Shown: piece after piece, positions 59,348-64,000 of the stretch
Position numbering within the stretch: the first letter of the stretch is position 1
Layout of the letters: every line of letters starts with the position of its first letter
Assembly: GCA_963781195.1 (NCBI GenBank)
Contig: CAWAEZ010000008.1
Span: 806,001-870,000 of the forward strand
Origin: JAJPKK01 sp963781195
GTDB lineage: Bacteria; Pseudomonadota; Alphaproteobacteria; Rhizobiales; Xanthobacteraceae
Reading direction: 5' to 3'
DNA: 64,000 nt
The notes under the pieces: model-generated
The model's database searches: none
What the model saw: the letters and a program-made list of their open reading frames with translations, nothing else
What the model was told of the DNA's origin: nothing
Position numbers and translations under genes: made by a program

Positions 59348-61328
59348 ATGATCGCAGAGATCGGCCATTACGCTCTCGTTCTTGCCCTCGCGTTGGCGCT
59401 CGTCCAATCGACGGTTCCGCTGATCGGCGCGCGCACGCGGGATGCCGCACTGATGGCGGTCGCCGAGCCGGTGGCGATCGCCCAGTTCGGCTTCGTCGCG
59501 ATCTCGTTCGCCGCGCTGGTGTTCTGTTACGTCTCGTCGGATTTCTCGGTTCGCAACGTGTTCGAGAATTCGCATTCGGCGATGCCGTTGCTCTACAAGA
59601 TCACCAGCACCTGGGGGAACCACGAAGGCTCGATGCTGCTGTGGGTGCTGATCCTCACGCTGTTCGGGGCGCTGGTCGCGATCTTCGGCAACAACATCCC
59701 CGCGTCGCTCAAGGCGACGGTGCTCGCGGTCCAGGCATGGGTGGCCACGGCCTTTCATCTCTTCATCCTGGTGACCTCGAACCCGTTCCTGCGCATCCCC
59801 GCGGCGCCGATCGAAGGCCGTGACCTCAACCCGGTGCTCCAGGACATCGGCCTCGCGATCCATCCGCCGATGCTCTATCTCGGGTATGTCGGCTTTTCGA
59901 TTTCGTTCTCCTTCGCCATTGCCGCCCTGATCGAAGGGCGCATCGATGCGGCGTGGGCGCGCTGGGTGCGGCCGTGGCTGCTGGTCGCCTGGATGTGTCT
60001 CACCCTCGGGATCGCCATGGGGTCCTACTGGGCCTATTACGAGCTCGGCTGGGGCGGCTGGTGGTTCTGGGACCCGGTGGAAAACGCCTCGCTGATGCCG
60101 TGGCTCGTCGGCACCGCGCTGCTGCATTCCGCGGTGGTGATGGAGAAGCGCGAAGCGCTCAAGGTCTGGACCATCCTGCTCGCCATCCTCACCTTCTCGC
60201 TGTCGTTGATCGGGACCTTCCTGGTGCGGTCCGGCGTGCTCACGTCGGTGCATGCCTTCGCGTCGGACCCCATGCGCGGCGTCTTCATCCTGGCGATCCT
60301 CGTCACCTTCATCGGCGGCGGGCTTGCGCTGTTCGCATGGCGGGCGCCGCTGCTGCGCCAGGGCGGGCTGTTTTCGCCGGTGTCGCGCGAAGGCGCGCTG
60401 GTGCTCAACAACCTCTTCCTCACCGCGTGCTGCGCCACGGTCTTCGTCGGGACGCTTTATCCGCTCGCGCTCGAGGCGTTGACCGGGGCCAAGATCTCGG
60501 TCGGGCCGCCGTTCTTCAATGCGACCTTCGGGCCGCTGTTCGCGGCGCTGCTGATCATGGTGCCATTCGGGCCGTTGCTCGCCTGGAAGCGGGGCGATCT
60601 CGCGGGCGTCGCGCAACGCCTCAGCGGCGCCTTCGTGGTCGCATTGGTGGCAATGGGCGCGATCTTCGTCGTGGAAGGTCGGCCGTTGCTGGCGCCGTTC
60701 GGCATCGGCCTCGCCCTGTTCGTCATCGCCGGGGCGATCACCGACATCGTCGAGCGCACCGGGTTGTTGCGGGCCCCGCTGATGAGCGTCGCGCGCCGTG
60801 CCGCAGGCCTGCCGCGCTCCGCCTGGGGAACCGCGTTCGCCCATCTCGGCCTCGGGATCACGCTGCTCGGAATCGTCGGCGAGACCCAATGGAACGCCGA
60901 GCGCATCGTCTCGATGAAGCCCGGCGAAAAAATCGCGCTCCGCAATTACGATTTCACCTTCGACGGCACCAAGGATCGCAACGGCCCGAATTTCAAGGAG
61001 GTCCAGGCCACCTTCACGGTCCGCCGCCACGGCGAGGTCATCGGCGTCATGCAGCCCTCGAAGCGCAGCTTCGAAAGCCGCGGCACCACCACGACCAGAA
61101 TCCGCCCTGATGGCGCGCGGCTTCAGCCAGTTGTACCTCTCTCTCGGCGAGCTCAATCCGGACGGTTCGCTCGCCATCCGGCTCTACTACAAGCCGCTCG
61201 TCCTGCTGATCTGGCTCGGCTGCGTCGTCATGGTGATCGGCGGTGGGCTGTCGCTGTCGGACCGGCGCCTGCGCGTGGGGGCGCCGAAGCCGGCGCGCTT
61301 GCGCACCGCCATGGCTCCGGCGGAGTGA
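59348..61328 (+). CDS. ccmF: Cytochrome c heme lyase subunit CcmF (CycK), interrupted by a one-base frameshift
   Basis: The heme-ligating membrane subunit of the CcmFHI complex. The first 583 codons read in one frame, with the WWD signature WGGWWFWDPVENASLMPWLV near 235-255 and many helices. After RGTTTT (to about 61096) this frame runs into an implausible Arg-rich tail ending at 61357. Dropping one base at about 61097 restores ESALMARGFSQLYLS and a normal C-terminus ending at 61328. The corrected protein is 659 residues, the usual CcmF length. So an extra A at or near 61097 is either a sequencing error or a true disabling mutation. CcmF is normally essential for c-type cytochromes. Confidence 0.85.
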
Positions 61329-61332
61329 ACAC

Positions 61333-61812
61333 ATGCGGATGTGGCGACATGCGGTGATGGCGCTGGCCTGCTGGGGTGTTCTGTGCAGCGCGCTTCCGGC
61401 GCTGGCGGTGCAGCCCGACGAGGTGCTGAGCGACGCGACGCTCGAGACGCGCGCCCGGGCGCTTTCGCGCGAGCTGCGCTGCATGGTGTGTCAGAACCAG
61501 TCGATCGACGATTCCGACGCCCCGCTGGCGCGCGACCTGCGGGTGCTCGTGCGCGAGCGGCTGACCGCAGGCGACAGCGACGATCAGGTCCTGAATTTTC
61601 TGGTCTCGCGGTACGGCGAGTTCGTCCTGCTCAAGCCGCCCTTCGAGTGGCACACCGCGGTCCTCTGGCTCACGCCGGCGCTCGCCTTGCTGGCCGGCGC
61701 GTTCGCCATGATTGCGGCCCTGCGGCGCCGTCGCGGGACGGTGCCCGGGCCGGTCCCGCTGAGTGCGGACGAAGAGCGGCGGCTGCGCGACGTGCTCGAC
61801 AAGAGCGCCTGA
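61333..61812 (+). CDS. ccmH: Cytochrome c maturation protein CcmH (CycL)
   Basis: A 159-residue membrane-anchored thiol-redox protein of the heme ligation complex. Residues 1-25 form a signal peptide (MALACWGVLCSALPALA). The redox motif is ELRCMVCQNQSIDDS (LRCxxC) near 49-54, which reduces or binds the apocytochrome cysteines. A C-terminal helix (WLTPALALLAGAFAMIAALR) is followed by a basic tail. It begins 4 bp after the corrected end of ccmF and is translationally close. Confidence 0.95.
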   Translation: MRMWRHAVMALACWGVLCSALPALAVQPDEVLSDATLETRARALSRELRCMVCQNQSIDDSDAPLARDLRVLVRERLTAGDSDDQVLNFLVSRYGEFVLLKPPFEWHTAVLWLTPALALLAGAFAMIAALRRRRGTVPGPVPLSADEERRLRDVLDKSA

Positions 61813-62000
61813 GATTTATCGCAAGTCCTTGTTTCGACGCGATTTTATCGCGGATTTGGCCGCCCGCATATGCAAGTTACGAAAGTTTAATCCGCCAGTC
61901 AGAATGCGGTAAGGCGCTCCGCCACATGCTCGGCCGTGGAAGTCGAGCGGTGGGGGCTCGCGGGCTCCCCCGAAAATCAACAAGAAACATGGAGCTTGAG

Positions 62001-63521
62001 ATGATCGCGAATGCATCCCAACAGGGGCATCGCTTGCTGTCCGGCCGTCGCATTGCGATCCTGGCGACGGTCGCCGGGCTCGGCGCGGCGGCGATGGTTG
62101 CCGACCGCACAATGGGCCCCCAGACGGCGGCCAACGCCCTCTTCGCCCCCGCCTATGCGCAGAACGTCCAGCGTCCGGTCGGCTTCGCCGATATCGTCGA
62201 GAAGGTGAAGCCTGCGGTCATCTCGGTCCGCGTCAAGGTGGATGCCGGCGCGGAGGGCATGTCGCTCAACGAAGACAATCCGCTGCGCGGTTCGCCGTTC
62301 GAGGAGTTCTTCAAGCGGTTCGCACAGCCGGGCCCGAATGGCCGGCCCGAGCTTCCCAACATGCCACGCCAGCGCCGGCAATATGCGATGGGGCAGGGCT
62401 CCGGCTTCTTCATCACCGCCGACGGCTACGCGGTCACCAACAACCACGTGGTCGACAAGGCCGAGAGCGTCGAAGTCACCACCGATGACGGCAAGAGCTA
62501 TACCGCCAAGGTGATCGGCGTCGATCCGCGCACCGACATCGCGCTGATCAAGGTGAGCGGCCGCAGCGACTTCCCGTTCGTCCATCTCGGCGACCAGTCG
62601 CCGCGGATCGGCGACTGGGTGATCGCGGTCGGCAATCCGTTCGGCCTCGGCGGCACCGTCACCGCGGGCATCGTCTCGGCGCGCGGCCGCGACATCGGCG
62701 CCGGCCCCTACGACGACTTCATCCAGATCGATGCGGCCGTGAACAAGGGCAATTCCGGCGGTCCGACGTTCGACGTGGACGGCAACGTGATCGGTGTCAA
62801 CACCGCGATCTTCTCGCCCTCCGGGGGCAATGTCGGCATTGCCTTCGACATTCCCGCCGAAACAGTGAAGACGGTGGTGGCGCAGTTGCGCGACCACGGC
62901 TCGGTCACCCGCGGATGGATCGGCGTGCAGATCCAGCCGGTCACTGCGGACATCGCCGATAGCCTCGGCATGAAGACTGCACACGGCGCCCTGGTGGCGG
63001 AGCCGCAGGCCGGCAGCCCGGCCGACAAGGCGGGCATCAAGGCCGGCGACGTCATCGCCTCGATCAACGGCGATAATGTCGAGGACGCCCGCGCCGTCGC
63101 CCGGCGCATCAGTTCGCTCGCCCCTGGCAGCTCGGTCCGGCTCGGCATTATTCGCAACGGCCGTGAAGACACCCTGACCCTGACCCTCGGCGAATTGCCG
63201 CGCGAGCGCCAGGCGCGCGCCAATGTCGAGGAGCAGGACCAACAGAGCACCGACGTGCCCCGGCTCGGCCTCTCGCTGGCGCCGGCCAAGAACGGCGGCG
63301 AAGGCGTCGTCGTGACCTCGGTCGATCCCAACGGGACCGGCAGCGATCGTTTCAAGAACGGCGACATCATCCTCGATGTCAACGGCAAGCAGGTCGGCTC
63401 GCCCGCGGACGTGCGCAAGGCGGTGTCCGATGCGCATGCCGGCGGCAAGCGGACGGTTTTGATGCGTGTGAAGTCGGGCCAGGCGACGCGCTTTGTCGCG
63501 GTGCCGCTCGGCAACGCCTGA
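62001..63521 (+). CDS. degP: DegP/HtrA periplasmic serine protease (Do family)
   Basis: A 506-residue periplasmic protease and chaperone. ATG 62001 is preferred (GGAG six bases upstream); ATG 61989 is possible. The N-terminus carries a signal anchor (RIAILATVAGLGAAAMVA) ending near AYAQ. The trypsin-like domain has His in TNNHVVDKAES, Asp in RTDIALIKV and Ser in VNKGNSGGPTFD. Two PDZ domains follow: one with RGWIGVQIQPVTADIADSLG and the other starting near LGLSLAPAKNGGEG. Length and layout match DegP. It follows the ccm operon, as in other rhizobia, and is ended by a strong hairpin. Confidence 0.95.
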   Translation: MIANASQQGHRLLSGRRIAILATVAGLGAAAMVADRTMGPQTAANALFAPAYAQNVQRPVGFADIVEKVKPAVISVRVKVDAGAEGMSLNEDNPLRGSPFEEFFKRFAQPGPNGRPELPNMPRQRRQYAMGQGSGFFITADGYAVTNNHVVDKAESVEVTTDDGKSYTAKVIGVDPRTDIALIKVSGRSDFPFVHLGDQSPRIGDWVIAVGNPFGLGGTVTAGIVSARGRDIGAGPYDDFIQIDAAVNKGNSGGPTFDVDGNVIGVNTAIFSPSGGNVGIAFDIPAETVKTVVAQLRDHGSVTRGWIGVQIQPVTADIADSLGMKTAHGALVAEPQAGSPADKAGIKAGDVIASINGDNVEDARAVARRISSLAPGSSVRLGIIRNGREDTLTLTLGELPRERQARANVEEQDQQSTDVPRLGLSLAPAKNGGEGVVVTSVDPNGTGSDRFKNGDIILDVNGKQVGSPADVRKAVSDAHAGGKRTVLMRVKSGQATRFVAVPLGNA

Positions 63522-63659
63522 GGACTGCGAAGCAGCCGCCACGACAGTCGCCCCCGTCGGCGGCCGCTTCGATCGGGGACGGGCCTCGGCCCGTCCCCAG
63601 ACTGAAACCAGGAACCAAAAGAGCCCGGCATCCATCGCCCCCGCTGGGGTCTGTTGGTC

Positions 63660-63690
63660 GAAAGGGCGGCGGGCCTCCCGCCGCCCTTTC
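63660..63690 (+). terminator. Intrinsic terminator after degP
   Basis: GAAAGGGCGGCGGG (63660-63673), loop CCT, and CCCGCCGCCCTTTC (63677-63690): a perfect 14-bp stem, extended by one more pair. T-run is weak (TTTC then GTAG), but the stem is very stable. It is 139 bp after the stop. Confidence 0.75.
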
Positions 63691-63794
63691 GTAGATTAGG
63701 GGTATCGGTTCATTTGATGATTGCTAAATAAGTTTCTGGCACAGTCTCCGGCTCGCTCCGGCCCGAGAACGGGCCCGGAGTAACGGTGGACGCG

Positions 63795-64000
63795 ATGCGA
63801 TTGCTGATCATCGAGGACGACCGCGACGCCGCGGATTACCTCGTCAAAGCCTTCCGCGAGGTGGGTCACGTGGCCGATCAGGCCGGCGACGGTGAGGAAG
63901 GCCTCGGGCTCGCCCTCGACGGCGGCTATGACGTCCTCATCGTCGATCGCATGCTGCCGAAGCTCGACGGGCTTTCGGTCATCGGCAAATTGCGGGCGAA
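63795..64000 (+). CDS. OmpR-type response regulator, N-terminal part (runs off the window)
   Basis: The first 68 residues of a receiver domain: MRLLIIEDDRDAADYLVKAF has the acidic pair, and LIVDRMLPKLDGLSVI carries the phospho-acceptor Asp (near 51). ATG 63795 is used; GTG 63786, in frame and closer to GGAG, is an alternative. It is the second response regulator beside the cytochrome c maturation genes. In rhizobia a regulator-kinase pair follows degP here, so a kinase gene probably lies downstream. Confidence 0.88.
   Translation, partial: MRLLIIEDDRDAADYLVKAFREVGHVADQAGDGEEGLGLALDGGYDVLIVDRMLPKLDGLSVIGKLRA

Noticed and set aside
59315..61177. 620-codon minus-strand frame opposite ccmF
   Set aside because: It mirrors a conserved gene and has shadow composition. 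It does not explain the ccmF frameshift.

Overview
The window is a GC-rich chromosomal segment from an alphaproteobacterium, most likely a member of the Hyphomicrobiales (Rhizobiales) near Rhodopseudomonas, Bradyrhizobium or Rhodoplanes. The pointers are a Ros/MucR regulator, DUF1491, DUF2336 and DUF5330-type proteins, a FeuP/FeuQ-like two-component pair next to the cycHJKL (ccmI-E-F-H)-degP block, an Omp25/Omp31-like porin, and two candidate CtrA boxes. This placement is inferred from gene content; no 16S or marker alignment was possible. I saw no tRNA, rRNA, prophage, transposase or CRISPR array.

Layout. 1-11.6 kb: the 5' end of a PQQ-dependent alcohol dehydrogenase gene; a small secreted protein; a three-gene cassette built around a MotA/TolQ/ExbB-type proton channel; the PQQ-alcohol-dehydrogenase-associated ABC system (ATPase, YVTN propeller, binding protein, ABC-2 permease); a second, nitrate/sulfonate-type ABC importer; and alanine dehydrogenase. 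11.7-17.1 kb: a catabolic group (semialdehyde dehydrogenase, polysaccharide-deacetylase-fold hydrolase, ornithine-cyclodeaminase-like enzyme, an M20-like protein that has lost its metal ligands, and a cupin). 17.1-23.7 kb: an orphan TadG-like vWA protein, an orphan small subunit of methylmalonyl-CoA mutase, the folP-folB-folK folate genes and two DUF proteins. 24.0-36.2 kb: HerA-like ATPase plus M20 dipeptidase, a membrane glycosyltransferase, Fe/Mn superoxide dismutase, a repeat-rich proline protein, oligopeptidase B, MsrB, a MucR-type regulator, SufE and a DUF5330-like protein.

36.6-47.1 kb: a membrane sensor kinase coupled to a peptidoglycan-binding protein, DUF1491 and DUF2336 genes overlapping tail to tail, a porin with a clear terminator, a small gene behind a consensus CtrA box, a DUF1254/DUF1214 pair, a class A penicillin-binding protein and a YcgN-like Cys-cluster protein. 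47.3-55 kb: tandem DHA2 multidrug transporters, YccF, CbpM/CbpA-like chaperones, a secreted cupin, a trypsin-like protease and a nitroreductase. 55-64 kb: FeuP/FeuQ-like regulators, then ccmI-ccmE-ccmF-ccmH for cytochrome c maturation, degP, and the start of another response regulator. ccmF carries a one-base frameshift.

Features that stand out are the proton-channel cassette (1365-3399); palindromic repeats forming the start of a binding-protein gene (5517-5691); several short tandem repeats with 12-17 bp units; the ligand-less M20 protein; the mutA gene without mutB; the atypical MucR zinc finger with GTTCTG/CAGAAC repeats upstream; the CtrA-type boxes; and the ccmF frameshift.
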